From Variovorax sp. J22G73 (GTDB taxonomy: Bacteria; Pseudomonadota; Gammaproteobacteria; Burkholderiales; Burkholderiaceae_C): a stretch of DNA of 64,000 nt. Positions 34,854 to 46,235 of the stretch are shown piece after piece. The notes beneath the pieces are model-generated. The model made no database searches, was not told the origin of the DNA, and saw only the letters and a list, made by a program, of their open reading frames with translations. Where the stretch lies: positions 124,001-188,000 of the forward strand of contig NZ_JASZYK010000004.1 in assembly GCF_030317035.1 (NCBI RefSeq). The letters run 5' to 3'. Position 1 is the first letter of the stretch. Every line of letters begins with the position of its first letter. A program made the position numbers and the translations under genes.

Positions 34854-37241
34854 ATGAAACTACGCTGGCGCGGTTCGCCGGGGATGCTGTCGCCGCTGCT
34901 GTTGCTGGTACTCCTGCTGCACGCGCGGCCGGTGCCGGCGCAGGAAGCCTGGAGCGACGCCCCGCTGGTGCTGCGGCGCACGCCCCAACTGCCCGAGACC
35001 ATCGCGCCGGCCGAGCGCGGCGCGCGGCCCAGCCTGGTCGACGGCGACCGGCTCTCGGGCCGGCCCGACCTCGAGGTGGTGGTCGAGGGCGATGCGTCGC
35101 TGCGGCGCGGCGACACCCACATCACCGCCGACCGGCTCGAATACCAGCCGCCCGGCGACCTGGCCACGGCCACAGGCAACGTGCGCCTCAACCAGGGCGG
35201 CAACGTGTACGAAGGGCCGGCGCTGCAACTGAAGCTCGAAAGCTACGAGGGCTTCTTCGAGCATGTGCGCTACACGCTGCTGGAAACGGGCGCGCATGGC
35301 GAGGCCGATCGCATCGACTTCGTCGACCCCAAGGTGTCGGTGGCGCGGCACGTGACCTACACCACCTGCCTGCGCGAGAACTACGCGGGCTGGGTGCCGG
35401 CGTGGATGCTCACCGCCGTGACCATGACCACCGACAGCGACACCAACCTGGCCACCGCCACCGACGCGCAGGTCAGCTTTCTGGGGCTGACCACGCCGTC
35501 GATTCCGTCGGTGAGCTTTCCGCTGAACAACGCGCGCCAGAGCGGGCTGCTGCCGCCGGTGATCGGCTTCGACAGCACCAACGGCTTCGAGTACCTGCAG
35601 CCGTACTACTGGAACATCGCGCCCAACCGCGACGCGACCTTCTACCCCGAGATCATGAGCAACCGCGGCGTGAACCTGGGCAGCGAGTTCCGCTACCTCG
35701 AGAAGACCTACAGCGGCCAGGTGCGGGTGGACGAGATGCCCAGCGACAGCCTGCGCGAGCGCAACCGCTGGGGCCTGTGGGCGCAACACCACCAGCAGCT
35801 CGACGCCAAGCCCTTCGGGCTCGATTCGCTGAGCACCTCGTTCAACATCAACCGCGTGAGCGACGACGACTACTGGCGCGACTTTGCCCACACGCCCACG
35901 CTCACCTCGCGCCAGCTCACGAACGAGGCCGACCTGAACTGGACCAAGGGCGACTGGAGCGGCCAGGCGCGCACGCTGTCGTACCAGACGCTGCAGTACG
36001 CGGCCGCGCCCATCACGCCGTCGTACAACCGCGTGCCGCAGCTCACGGCCAACTACAACACCTACGACTGGCACGGCCTGGACGTGTCGGGCACGCTGGA
36101 CTACACGCGCTTCGAGGTGGACCCGGCCTACGCGCCCACGCTCAACGGCATCGCGCAGCCCAACGGCGAGCGCGTGGTGGGCAACCTGCAGGTGAGCCGG
36201 CCATGGGTGGTGCCGGGCGGCTTCGTCATTCCGAAGCTGCTGCTGCACACGGCCTCCTACCAGCTCGCCTCGCCGCTGGCGAGCGGGGCCAGCGCCATCA
36301 CCAGCGTGGTGCCGACCATGAGCCTGGACAGCGGCCTGGTGTTCGAGCGCGACGCCACGCTCTTCGGCCACGCCTGGCGCCAGACGCTGGAGCCGCGCGC
36401 CTTCTACGTGCGCACGCCCTACCGCGACCAGAGCCAGCTGCCGGTGTACGACACGGCCGCCAACGACGTGAGCTTTGCCACGCTCTACACGGAGAACGCG
36501 TTCTCGGGCAACGACCGCGTGTCGGACACAAACACGCTGACGACGGGCGTCACCACGCGCCTGCTCGACCCGGTGACGGGCGCGGAGTCGGCGCGCTTCG
36601 GCATTGCGCAGCGCTTTCGCTTCAGCGACCAGAACGTGACGCTGCCGGGCGGCACCGCGGTGACCGACCGCTCGGGCGACTTCATCCTGGGCGGCCAGGT
36701 GCACTGGAACCCGAAGTGGAGCGTGGACGGCCTGGCGCAATACAACATGGACACCGGCAAGTCCACGCGCGACACGCTCACGCTGCGCTACACGCCGGCG
36801 CAGTACCACACGCTGACGGCGGCCTTCCGCTTCCAGGCCGACAGCAGCACCACCGCCAACGACGGCACGAAGACGGTGGACTTCAACTGGCAATGGCCGC
36901 TGAGCGAGCTGACGCGCGGCCTGCTGGGCACCAGGGCGGCGAACGACCCGGGGCGCTGGTATGCGGTGGGGCGGCTGAGCTACAGCCTGCACGACCGCGC
37001 GCTGTCGGACAGCCTGGTGGGCGCCGAGTACAACGCCTGCTGCTGGGTGGGCCGCATCGTGCTCGAGCGGCTGGTGTCGGGGCGCGCCACGCCCGACACG
37101 CGGCTGATGTTCCAGATCCAGTTCAACGGCTTCGGCAACATCGGCTCGAACCCGACGAGCACGCTGCTGCAGAACATCCAGGGCTACCAGCCGCTGAACC
37201 AGCCGGCCCAGGCGCCGAGCCGGTTCACCAACTACGACTGA
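34854..37241 (+). CDS. lptD: LPS assembly protein LptD (probable second copy)
   Basis: A 795-residue outer-membrane protein that inserts LPS into the outer leaflet together with LptE. The signal peptide is cleaved after PVPAQ (residue 30). The periplasmic OstA/LptD-N jellyroll (about 72-170) has LEVVVEGDASLRRGDTHITA and ATATGNVRLNQGGNVYEG. The barrel covers 200-780. Cysteines are C172 (YTTCLREN) and the adjacent pair C729-C730 (YNACCWVG). The early cysteine matching E. coli C31 is missing, so only one long-range disulfide can form. The usual neighbours (surA, pdxA, ksgA) are absent; here it follows a response regulator. This suggests a paralogue. Confidence 0.88.
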   Translation: MKLRWRGSPGMLSPLLLLVLLLHARPVPAQEAWSDAPLVLRRTPQLPETIAPAERGARPSLVDGDRLSGRPDLEVVVEGDASLRRGDTHITADRLEYQPPGDLATATGNVRLNQGGNVYEGPALQLKLESYEGFFEHVRYTLLETGAHGEADRIDFVDPKVSVARHVTYTTCLRENYAGWVPAWMLTAVTMTTDSDTNLATATDAQVSFLGLTTPSIPSVSFPLNNARQSGLLPPVIGFDSTNGFEYLQPYYWNIAPNRDATFYPEIMSNRGVNLGSEFRYLEKTYSGQVRVDEMPSDSLRERNRWGLWAQHHQQLDAKPFGLDSLSTSFNINRVSDDDYWRDFAHTPTLTSRQLTNEADLNWTKGDWSGQARTLSYQTLQYAAAPITPSYNRVPQLTANYNTYDWHGLDVSGTLDYTRFEVDPAYAPTLNGIAQPNGERVVGNLQVSRPWVVPGGFVIPKLLLHTASYQLASPLASGASAITSVVPTMSLDSGLVFERDATLFGHAWRQTLEPRAFYVRTPYRDQSQLPVYDTAANDVSFATLYTENAFSGNDRVSDTNTLTTGVTTRLLDPVTGAESARFGIAQRFRFSDQNVTLPGGTAVTDRSGDFILGGQVHWNPKWSVDGLAQYNMDTGKSTRDTLTLRYTPAQYHTLTAAFRFQADSSTTANDGTKTVDFNWQWPLSELTRGLLGTRAANDPGRWYAVGRLSYSLHDRALSDSLVGAEYNACCWVGRIVLERLVSGRATPDTRLMFQIQFNGFGNIGSNPTSTLLQNIQGYQPLNQPAQAPSRFTNYD

Positions 37242-37286
37242 GGCTTGCGGTTCGGGTCTTCTCGTGGTTCGCCCCCGCCGAACACG

Positions 37287-38129
37287 TCAAGGCAGCAGTT
37301 CGAACTTCAGCTCGGCCAACGGCGTGACCTTCTCTTCGCGCACCATCTTGTATTCGGTGTTCGGGCCGAGCCACTTGGCCCAGATGCGGTCGAGCTCGCC
37401 CGACTTCTCCAGCGCATAGAGCGCGCCGTTCACCTTGGCCAGCAGCGCGGGCTCGTCCTTCTTCATGCCGATGCCCACGGGCTGCAGCACCATGGGGTCG
37501 GCGATCATCTTCAGCGCCACGCCGCCGGTCTTCGACTGGTTCACGAGCTTGGTGATGGTCATGGTGTTGGCCACCATGCCGACCGACTTGTTCTGCTGCA
37601 CCGCCATGAAGGCGGAGCCGGTGTCCTGGAAGGTGACGGGCTCGGAGCCGTTCATCTTGATGGACATCTCCGAGGTGGAGCCCTTGGTCGAGCTCAGGCG
37701 CTTGCCCTTGAAGTCGGCCTTGGCGGTGCCGGGGTCGGAGGCCTTCACCGCCAGCATTTCCTTGGCCACGTAGTACGGGTCGCTGAACTGGATCTGCTCG
37801 CCGCGGCTCTTGGTGTAGGCCAGGTTGGCGATGGTGACGTCCACGCGGCCCAGCTTCACCTCGGGCACGCGCGCCTCCACCGACAGCGGCGTGACCTTGG
37901 CGCTGAGCCCCAGTTCCTTGGCGATGGCGTTGCACAGGTCGACGTCGTGGCCGACCATTTCGCGCGTCTTGGGGTCGGGCGCGGCGAACGGAGGCACGTC
38001 GGCGAAGGTGCCGCACTTGAGCTCCTTGCGCTGGGCAATGTCGCTCCACTGGTCGGCGTGCGCGAGCAGGGAAGCCGCGCACAGGCAGGTGCCGAGGGTG
38101 GCGAGGCGGAAGACGGACTTGTTCGACAT
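37287..38129 (-). CDS. Amino-acid ABC transporter substrate-binding protein (GltI/family 3)
   Basis: A 280-residue periplasmic protein. Signal peptide at residues 1-25 (LATLGTCLCAASLLAHA). The family-3 fold begins IAQRKELKCGTFADVPPFAA ... GHDVDLCNAIAKELGLSAKV, followed by VDVTIANLAYTKSRGEQIQF with the conserved R-x-E-Q-x-x-F-S-D-P/Y region that binds the amino-acid alpha groups. Last gene of an SDR-permease-permease-ATPase-binding-protein operon. Likely ligand is an acidic or polar amino acid (inference from family). Confidence 0.92.
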   Translation of the reverse strand: MSNKSVFRLATLGTCLCAASLLAHADQWSDIAQRKELKCGTFADVPPFAAPDPKTREMVGHDVDLCNAIAKELGLSAKVTPLSVEARVPEVKLGRVDVTIANLAYTKSRGEQIQFSDPYYVAKEMLAVKASDPGTAKADFKGKRLSSTKGSTSEMSIKMNGSEPVTFQDTGSAFMAVQQNKSVGMVANTMTITKLVNQSKTGGVALKMIADPMVLQPVGIGMKKDEPALLAKVNGALYALEKSGELDRIWAKWLGPNTEYKMVREEKVTPLAELKFELLP

Positions 38130-38172
38130 GGAAGGCTCCTGGGGAGATTGCGAAGAAGAGAACGGCGGGAAC

Positions 38173-38924
<752 letters not shown>

Positions 38925-38928
<4 letters not shown>

Positions 38929-39713
38929 GGCAAGGTCGCCACGGGGGGAACGGGAGGAACAGCGGGAACAGCCGGAGCAGGAAAAGTGGCGCTACCCGCC
39001 CCGCCGGGCGCCGCCACGGCGCCCAGGCGCTTGTGCGCGATGCGCCGCTCCAGCCATTGCGCGAGCTGCGTGAGGCTGAAGCACACCACGTAGTAGGTCA
39101 GCGCCAGGATGAAGAACACCTGGAACGGCTTGGTCAGCAGCTGGTTGTTGATCTGGTTGGCCGCGAAGGTGAGCTCCTGCACATTGATCACGTAGCCCAG
39201 CGTGGTCTCCTTGATGGTGGAGATGAACTGGCTCAGCATGCTGGGCAGCATGTTGTAGAGCGCCTGCGGCAAGATGACGAACCACATGGTGCCCAGGTGG
39301 CTGTGGCCCAGCGCACGCGCCGCCTCGGCCTGCCCCTTGGGCAGCGACAGGATGCCGGCGCGCACCACCTCCGACAGGTAGGCGCCCTCGTAGATCACCA
39401 GCGTGCACAGCATGGTGGTGAAGCCCGACACCTCGCGCCCGATGAGGATGGGCACCAGAAAGTACACCCACAGGATCACCATGAGCAGCGGCACGCCGCG
39501 CACCACGTACACCAGCACCGTGGCCGGCCAGCGCAGCAGCCGCCAGGGCGACAGCCGCGCCAGCGCCAGCAGCACCGACAGCGGAAACGCCAGCACGATG
39601 CCGAGCACCGACAGAATCAAGGTGGCGACGATGCCGCCGAGCGGGCCGCTCGGGTACTGGCCGACCAGCAGCAGCAGCCAGTTGTCGCGAAGGATTTCGT
39701 AGACGCTGTACAT
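38925..39713 (-). CDS. Amino-acid ABC transporter permease
   Basis: A 262-residue HisM/GltK-type inner-membrane permease. It starts [20 protein letters not shown] with [20 protein letters not shown] as the first membrane segment. The docking motif is [20 protein letters not shown] then [20 protein letters not shown]. An Ala/Pro/Val-rich C-terminal tail of about 30 residues ([20 protein letters not shown]...) is not typical. Couples to the ATPase gene by overlap. Confidence 0.93.
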
Positions 39714-39740
39714 CGTGTGTTCCGGCTGCGTTGCTTTTTT

Positions 39741-40442
39741 CTACCTGGCGCCGGCGATGCGGTAGCGCCGCGCCAGCCAGCCGCCCACGGCCATGATGAG
39801 CAGCGAGCACACCAGGTACAGCACGGTGGCCACGCTGTAGGCCTCGAAGGTGCGAAAGCTCTGGCTCTCTATTTCCTTCACCGCGTGCGTGAGCTCGGCC
39901 ACGCCGATGGCCATGGCCAGGCTGCTGTTCTTGAACAGCGACACGCTGTGGTTCACCAGCGCCGGCACCGCGTTGCGGATGGCCTGCGGCAGCATCACGT
40001 GGCGCATCGAGCCGATGTAGCCGTGGCCCAGCGCGCGCGCGGCCTCGGCCTGGCCCGACGGGATGGCGCGCAGCCCGGAGCGCATGTCCTCGCTGAAATA
40101 CGCGGCCTGGCACAGGCCGAGCGCGACGATCGACAGCAGGGTCTCGGCGTTGTGCACCGACAGCCAGCCCTGCAGCGCGTCGGGCAGCAGGCTGAAGATG
40201 CCGAAGTACCAGAACATGAGCTGCACCAGCGTGGGCACGTTGCGGTGGTAGGACACGTAGGCGGCCACCACGCGCTCGGCGATGCGGTGGGTGGTAAGGC
40301 GCACCACCAGCAGCACCACGGCCATGGCCATGGCGAGCAGCCAGGAGCCGGCCGCGATCTTCAGCGTCTGCAGCAGGCCGTGCAGCAGCATGGCGCCGAA
40401 CTCGGGCTTCAGCAGGATCGCGAGCAGGTCGAAGTCCTTCAT
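39741..40442 (-). CDS. Amino-acid ABC transporter permease
   Basis: A 233-residue HisQ/GltJ-type permease. The first membrane segment is GLLQTLKIAAGSWLLAMAMA. The docking motif is [20 protein letters not shown] followed by GHGYIGSMRHVMLPQAIRNA. Pairs with the permease at 38925-39713 to form the membrane channel. Lies 64 bp after the SDR gene on the same strand. Confidence 0.93.
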   Translation of the reverse strand: MKDFDLLAILLKPEFGAMLLHGLLQTLKIAAGSWLLAMAMAVVLLVVRLTTHRIAERVVAAYVSYHRNVPTLVQLMFWYFGIFSLLPDALQGWLSVHNAETLLSIVALGLCQAAYFSEDMRSGLRAIPSGQAEAARALGHGYIGSMRHVMLPQAIRNAVPALVNHSVSLFKNSSLAMAIGVAELTHAVKEIESQSFRTFEAYSVATVLYLVCSLLIMAVGGWLARRYRIAGAR

Positions 40443-40506
40443 GCGCGGTTCCTTGGCGTGGCGTGCTCGGCTTGCATGGCGTGAATGACGTGAATGGCGC
40501 GGGACG

Positions 40507-41259
40507 TCAGGCCTGCGGCGCCTCGGGCCGCGTGGTCTGCAGCCCGCCCGGCACCTGCAGCGTGGGCGTGATTTCCATGTGGCCCACGTTCACCGCGATG
40601 GGCGCGGCGATGCAGAAGGCGATGGCATTGGCGATGTCTTCGGCCTGCGGCAGCTCGAAGCCTTCGACGAAGCGCTTGCGCGTGCCTTCGGAGTCGCCGT
40701 GCACGTGCGCGAAGATGTCGGTGGCCACGCGGCCGGGGCAGATCTCGGTGACGCGCACGCGCTTGCCGAACACGTCGATGCGCAGCTGCCGCGACAGCAT
40801 GCTCACGGCCGCCTTGGTGGCGTGGTAGGTGCTGTTGCCGCCGAAGTTGTAGGCCGCGGCAATGGAGCTGATGTTGACCACGTGGCCGCGGTCGCGCGCC
40901 ACCATGCCGGGCACCACGAGCCGGCACAGGTGCAGCACGGCGCGCAGGTTCACGTCCACCAGCAGGTCGATGCCTTCGGCGTCGGCCTTGAGGATGGAGC
41001 CGGGGCGGTCCACGCCGGCGTTGTTGACCAGCACGTCGAACTCGACCTCCTGCGCGAGCCGCGTCACGGCGGCGAGGTCGCTCACGTCGATGGCATGCAC
41101 GGTGCAGCCGGTGCGCTGCGCCAGTTCGGCCAGCTTGTCGGCGCTGCGCGCGAGCGCGTGCACCTTCAGGCCTTCTTTGCTGAGGCGCTCGACAACGGCG
41201 GCGCCGATGCCCGAGGAAGCACCTGTCACCAGCGCGGTCTTGTAGTCGGAAAAAGGCAT
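40507..41259 (-). CDS. SDR family oxidoreductase
   Basis: A 250-residue short-chain dehydrogenase. The cofactor motif is ALVTGASSGIGAAV, followed by KVHALARSADKLAEL, a basic region that favours NADP. NNAGVDRPGS is present, and the catalytic serine and YHATKAAV follow. First gene of the amino-acid importer operon. The start MPFSDYKTALVTG is preferred because the predicted transcription start at about 41295 excludes longer forms. Hydroxy-amino-acid dehydrogenases such as YdfG belong to this subfamily, which would suit the operon (inference). Confidence 0.92.
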   Translation of the reverse strand: MPFSDYKTALVTGASSGIGAAVVERLSKEGLKVHALARSADKLAELAQRTGCTVHAIDVSDLAAVTRLAQEVEFDVLVNNAGVDRPGSILKADAEGIDLLVDVNLRAVLHLCRLVVPGMVARDRGHVVNISSIAAAYNFGGNSTYHATKAAVSMLSRQLRIDVFGKRVRVTEICPGRVATDIFAHVHGDSEGTRKRFVEGFELPQAEDIANAIAFCIAAPIAVNVGHMEITPTLQVPGGLQTTRPEAPQA

Positions 41260-41294
41260 CTTTCGTTCTTTCTTGAAGGGGCGTTCGAGCGCCT

Positions 41295-41366
41295 GGAATT
41301 CACTGTATCGACCGCCCGCGCACGGCGCCAAGACGGTTTGTCTGTGGAGCGATAAGCCGCCCTTAT
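41295..41366 (-). promoter_or_regulatory. NAC-type promoter for the SDR/amino-acid importer operon
   Basis: Read toward the SDR gene, the elements are: NAC consensus ATA-N9-TAT at 41352-41366 (ATAAGGGCGGCTTAT), -35 TTGGCG (41326-41331), an 18-bp spacer, and -10 TACAGT (41302-41307). The predicted +1 is at about 41295, 36 nt before the start codon. The NAC site centres at -64. Same geometry as the promoters at 46236-46307 and 47334-47405. The consensus and -64 position are established for Klebsiella NAC; their use here is inferred. Confidence 0.8.
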
Positions 41367-41445
41367 GTCGCCCGGCATCTGTGCATATGACCAAGGGTAA
41401 GCACCATGTTCGTGCCCGTTCGCGGTGCTTGCTTTTTGTCGCGGC

Positions 41446-42210
41446 TCACGCCGATTGCCTGGAGATGGGCACGATGCGCCCGGCCTGCTCGACCACCCCA
41501 CGCACGGCGCGCGCCAGCTCCACCGCGCCGGGCGTGTCGCCGTGCAGCAGGATGGAGTGCGCGCGCATCGGCAGCTTGTTGCCGGTGTAGCTGGTGACGG
41601 TGCCGTCTTCGAGCAACTGGCGCACGCGCGCGAGCACGGCGTCTTGCGCGTGGATGACGGCGCCGGGCAGCTTGCGCGGCACGAGCAGGCCGTCGTCGCC
41701 GCAGGCCCGGTCGGCCAGGAACACGGTGCGCACGCGCAGCCCGCAGCGCTCGGCCGCGCCTTCGATGGCGGCGCTGGCGGAGGTGCTGACGGTGAGCGAC
41801 GGATCGAAGTCGGCCACGGCGCGCACCAGCGGCTCGGCCAGTGCGGCATCGGCGGCGGCCATGTTGCCGAGCGCGCCATGGAAGCTCATGTGCGTCATGC
41901 GGTGCCCTGCCGTGCGCGCCATGCCGTCGAGCGCGCTCAACTGGTAGAGCACGTAGCTCACGAGCTCCTTTGTCTCGATCTGCATGGGCCGGCGCCCGAA
42001 GCCCACGAGGTCCGGAAAGCCCACGTGCGCGCCGACGTCGACGCCGCGCTGCCGCGCCATGCGCACGGTGCGGTCCATGATGACCGGGTCGCCCGCGTGA
42101 AAGCCGCAGGCGACGTTGGCGGAAGAAACGATGTCCAGCAGCGCCTCGTCCTCGCCCATGCGCCAGCGTCCGAAGCCTTCGCCGAGGTCTGCGTTGAGGT
42201 CGATGTCCAT
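41446..42210 (-). CDS. pxpA: PxpA/LamB-YcsF family protein, divergent branch
   Basis: A 254-residue protein of the LamB/YcsF family, whose characterised member PxpA is one subunit of prokaryotic 5-oxoprolinase. Family motifs are present: DLNADLGEGFGRW, SSANVACGFHAGDP, GFGRRPM and ADRACGDDGLLVPR. The usual VKPHGALYN motif is MSFHGALGN here, losing the Lys-Pro and Tyr. The usual AHPxxPD motif reads AHVGFPD. Last gene of the acc-pxp operon. These changes and the biotin genes upstream suggest a different substrate from 5-oxoproline. The symbol is given by family only. Confidence 0.85.
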   Translation of the reverse strand: MDIDLNADLGEGFGRWRMGEDEALLDIVSSANVACGFHAGDPVIMDRTVRMARQRGVDVGAHVGFPDLVGFGRRPMQIETKELVSYVLYQLSALDGMARTAGHRMTHMSFHGALGNMAAADAALAEPLVRAVADFDPSLTVSTSASAAIEGAAERCGLRVRTVFLADRACGDDGLLVPRKLPGAVIHAQDAVLARVRQLLEDGTVTSYTGNKLPMRAHSILLHGDTPGAVELARAVRGVVEQAGRIVPISRQSA

Positions 42211-42238
42211 GGGGAGTCCTTGTCTCTTCGGTTCGGGG

Positions 42239-42652
42239 TCAGAGAGGATGCAGGTCGACGAGGGCGGCGCCGTAGCCGACCGCGACGCCGCCCTGCACAT
42301 GCAGGGCGTCGACGATGCCGGCCTGGGGCGCGGCCACGGGCAGCAGCAGCGGGCCGATGTTCAGCAGGCCGATGAGCTGGCCTGCCTGCACATGCTGGCC
42401 GATGCTTGCAAGAGGTTGCGTGGCAAGTGGATGGCTGCGCAGGAACACGCCGACCGACGAAGCCTTGACCGCGACGGTTTCTGTTTCGGCTGTTTCGCCT
42501 GCTCTTTCCTCTTGTCCTGGCAGCTCGACGATGTCGTCCCCTTGCCTGCCGAGTCGCAACGTGCCGTGCGGGGTTCGCAGCTCCAGCAGGTCGATGTCCG
42601 TGCCTGCCAGCCACGCCGCCAGTTCCGCCGCACGCTGCGACGTGTCCTGCAT
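42239..42652 (-). CDS. Biotinyl/lipoyl-carrier-like protein lacking the modified lysine
   Basis: A 137-residue protein from ATG 42652; GTG 42712, overlapping the pxpC stop, is an alternative giving 157. The first half (AAELAAWLAGTDIDLLELRT) parallels the N-terminus of AccB at 45746. The second half (ASIGQHVQAGQLIGLLNIGP ... APQAGIVDALHVQGGVAVGY) has the glycine spacing of a biotin carrier fold. At the position of the AMKM biotinylation motif the sequence is LNIGPLL, with no lysine. It cannot carry biotin, so a structural or scaffold role is likely. It lies between pxpC and pxpA. Confidence 0.8.
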   Translation of the reverse strand: MQDTSQRAAELAAWLAGTDIDLLELRTPHGTLRLGRQGDDIVELPGQEERAGETAETETVAVKASSVGVFLRSHPLATQPLASIGQHVQAGQLIGLLNIGPLLLPVAAPQAGIVDALHVQGGVAVGYGAALVDLHPL

Positions 42653-42704
42653 GTCGGGCTTTCCTGCCACATCGTTCGGGGCGTGTGACCAACGATCACG
42701 GCGC

Positions 42705-43715
42705 TCAGACACGAGGCGCTCCCCGATGAAGCGCCACCACGCGCGCCACCTTGTCGAGCCACGCACGCACTTCGTCCAGCGCATCGAGCGCCTCGTCCCA
42801 CGTGGCTTCGATGAAACGCACGCGGCTCCCGATCGGGGCCTGCCCAAGGCGCCACATGTCGGCCTCGATCACGGTGCCGAACTTGGGGTAGCCGCCCGAC
42901 GGCTGGGCATCGCGCATCTGGATGATGGGCTGGCCGCTGTGCGGCACCTGGATGACGCCGGGCACGATGCCGTGCGAGCGCAGTTCCATGGGCGCGATGG
43001 GGCGCAGGGCCTCGCCCTCGAGGCGGTAGCCGTAGCGGTCGCTCTGGGGGGTGATCTTCCAGTCGGCGGACCAGAAGGCGTCGCGCGACCGTGGCTCGAA
43101 CGACAGGTATTCGGCCGCGGGGAGCACGCGCACCGCGGGCACGCCGTCGCGCTGCAGCGGCAACGCGAGCGCGGGGGGAACCAGGCCGAAGCCCGTGCGG
43201 CCGGGTTGCGTGGCACCTAATGCACCTGCCGCACCCGCTCCACCCACGGCACGCAAGACATCACCGCGGCGCAGCGCACGGCCTTCATGGCCACCGAAGG
43301 CGCCGCGCAACTGGGTGCTGCGCGAGCCCAGCACCTCGGGCACGTCGATGCCGCCGGCCACGCACAGCATGGCGCGGCTGCCGCGCTGGGCGCCGCCCTG
43401 CGGCAGGCCCAGCACGAGCACCTGTCCGGCGCGCGCCTGGTGCACCCACCAGGGCATGAGCGGCTGGTCGTCGAGGCGGGCCGCGCAGTCGGCGCCGGTG
43501 AGCGCGAAGGCGCAGTCTTCGTCGAAGCGCACCTTGAACGGGAACACCGGCACTTCGATGGCGGCCAGGTCCAACGCGTTGCCCAGCAGCAGGTTGCCCG
43601 CGGCCAGGGCCAGGTTGTCCATGGCGCCCGAGGTGCCCACGCCCCAGCGCAGGCTGCCGGTGCGGCCCAGGTCCTGCACGGTGGCGAGCGCCGCCGACGA
43701 GAGTACTTCGATCAT
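42705..43715 (-). CDS. pxpC: PxpC-like, biotin-dependent carboxyltransferase family protein
   Basis: A 336-residue protein of the KipA/allophanate-hydrolase subunit 2 family. Starts [20 protein letters not shown] and GVGTSGAMDNLALAAGNLLL, matching the family N-terminus; CVAGGIDVPEVLGSRST and PHSGQPIIQMRDAQPSGGYP are conserved. In the 5-oxoprolinase complex PxpC acts with PxpB. The fold is shared with urea carboxylase. The start overlaps the pxpB stop. Confidence 0.9.
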   Translation of the reverse strand: MIEVLSSAALATVQDLGRTGSLRWGVGTSGAMDNLALAAGNLLLGNALDLAAIEVPVFPFKVRFDEDCAFALTGADCAARLDDQPLMPWWVHQARAGQVLVLGLPQGGAQRGSRAMLCVAGGIDVPEVLGSRSTQLRGAFGGHEGRALRRGDVLRAVGGAGAAGALGATQPGRTGFGLVPPALALPLQRDGVPAVRVLPAAEYLSFEPRSRDAFWSADWKITPQSDRYGYRLEGEALRPIAPMELRSHGIVPGVIQVPHSGQPIIQMRDAQPSGGYPKFGTVIEADMWRLGQAPIGSRVRFIEATWDEALDALDEVRAWLDKVARVVALHRGAPRV

Positions 43716-44379
43716 CGGACGATGCCCTCCACGCGAAATCGGATCATGTCGCCCGGCTGCAGCATCGCGGGCGGGTCTTGCGCGGGGTCGAAGAACACCA
43801 TCGACGTGCTGCCGATGGTGTTCCAGCCGCTGGGGCCGGCCGAGGCCGACACGCCGGTCTGCGCGCCGCCGATGGACACGGCGCCGCCCGGGATGCTGAG
43901 CACCGGCACCTTGCGCCGCGGGGTGGCGATGCGCGCGTCCATGCCGCCCAGGTAGCAGTAGCCGGGGTGGCTGCCCAGCGCGTACACCGGGTACAGCGGC
44001 GCGCTGTGCAACTCGACGATGGCCTCCACGCTCAGGCCGGTGTGGGCCACCACGTCGGCCATGTGCGGGCCGCCCTCGCCGCCGTAGACCACGGGCAACT
44101 CGACCACGCGGCCTTCGCGCTGCAAGGCGGTGGCGGCGGCCCAGGCCTCGCACAGGCGCGTGCGCAGCGCGTCGAGCTGGCGCGGCGGGCGGGTGAAGGT
44201 GAGCATCAGGTTGTTCATGCCAGGCACGGCCTCGCGCACCTCGGGCCAGCGCTCGGCCTCGTGCGCCAGCGCCCAGATGCGCTGCTGCGAAGGCAGGTCC
44301 ATGTCGCCGGGCGCCTCGAACAGCAGCGCGGTGGTGCCCAGCAGGCTGGTCGACGGTGACGTCGTGGATGTCTTTGCGC

Positions 44380-44383
<4 letters not shown>
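43712..44383 (-). CDS. pxpB: PxpB-like, allophanate hydrolase subunit 1 family protein
   Basis: A 223-residue protein of the KipI/AHS1 family. Motifs: [60 protein letters not shown] and [20 protein letters not shown]. In typical members the GFxPGFxYLGGL motif has a phenylalanine where this one has [12 protein letters not shown]. This, like the altered PxpA, marks a separate branch. Start GTG 44383 overlaps the accC stop (GTGA), so translation is coupled. Confidence 0.9.
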
Positions 44384-45732
<1,349 letters not shown>

Positions 45733-45745
45733 GGCGCGTGCCTCC

Positions 45746-46189
45746 TCAGGCGAAGCGGAACAGGGGCTGGCCCGCTTCCACTTCCTGGCCCGACTGCGCG
45801 AGCACCTGTTGCACGGTGGCGGCGCGCTCGGCGCGCACCTCGTTGAACATCTTCATGGCCTCGATCACGCACAGCAACTCGCCAGCCTCGACCGCCCGGC
45901 CCGGCTGCACGAACGGCGGTTCGCCGGGTGCGGGCTGCAGGTGCACCACGCCGTGCAGCGGGGCCAGGCATTGCGTGTTCGAGGCCGCGGGGGCTGCCAC
46001 ATCTTCCGGCGCCCTTCGCGGCGCCTTGCGTGCGTCGGGTCGTGAAGCAGCTGCCGCTGCACGGGGCAGCGCGCCCGACGCCGCGCGCTTCACCAGCCGC
46101 AGCGTGCTGCCGTTTTCACTGAACTCCAGTTCCGCCAGGTCCGATGCGGCCAAAGCGTCGATGAGCGTCTTGATCTGTTCCTGCTTCAT
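45746..46189 (-). CDS. accB: Biotin carboxyl carrier protein (AccB-like)
   Basis: A 147-residue biotin carrier. The N-terminal helix is [20 protein letters not shown], followed by a charged Ala/Pro linker and a C-terminal biotinyl domain with [11 protein letters not shown]; the biotinylated lysine is K113. Start ATG 46189 is chosen because the predicted transcription start (about 46236) lies downstream of the longer in-frame ATG at 46240. First gene of the acc-pxp operon, 13 bp before accC. Confidence 0.93.
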   Translation of the reverse strand: MKQEQIKTLIDALAASDLAELEFSENGSTLRLVKRAASGALPRAAAAASRPDARKAPRRAPEDVAAPAASNTQCLAPLHGVVHLQPAPGEPPFVQPGRAVEAGELLCVIEAMKMFNEVRAERAATVQQVLAQSGQEVEAGQPLFRFA

Positions 46190-46235
46190 GCCCGGGGCTG
46201 TGGTGGCCGACGCGTTCCGCGAACGCGTGACGGCA

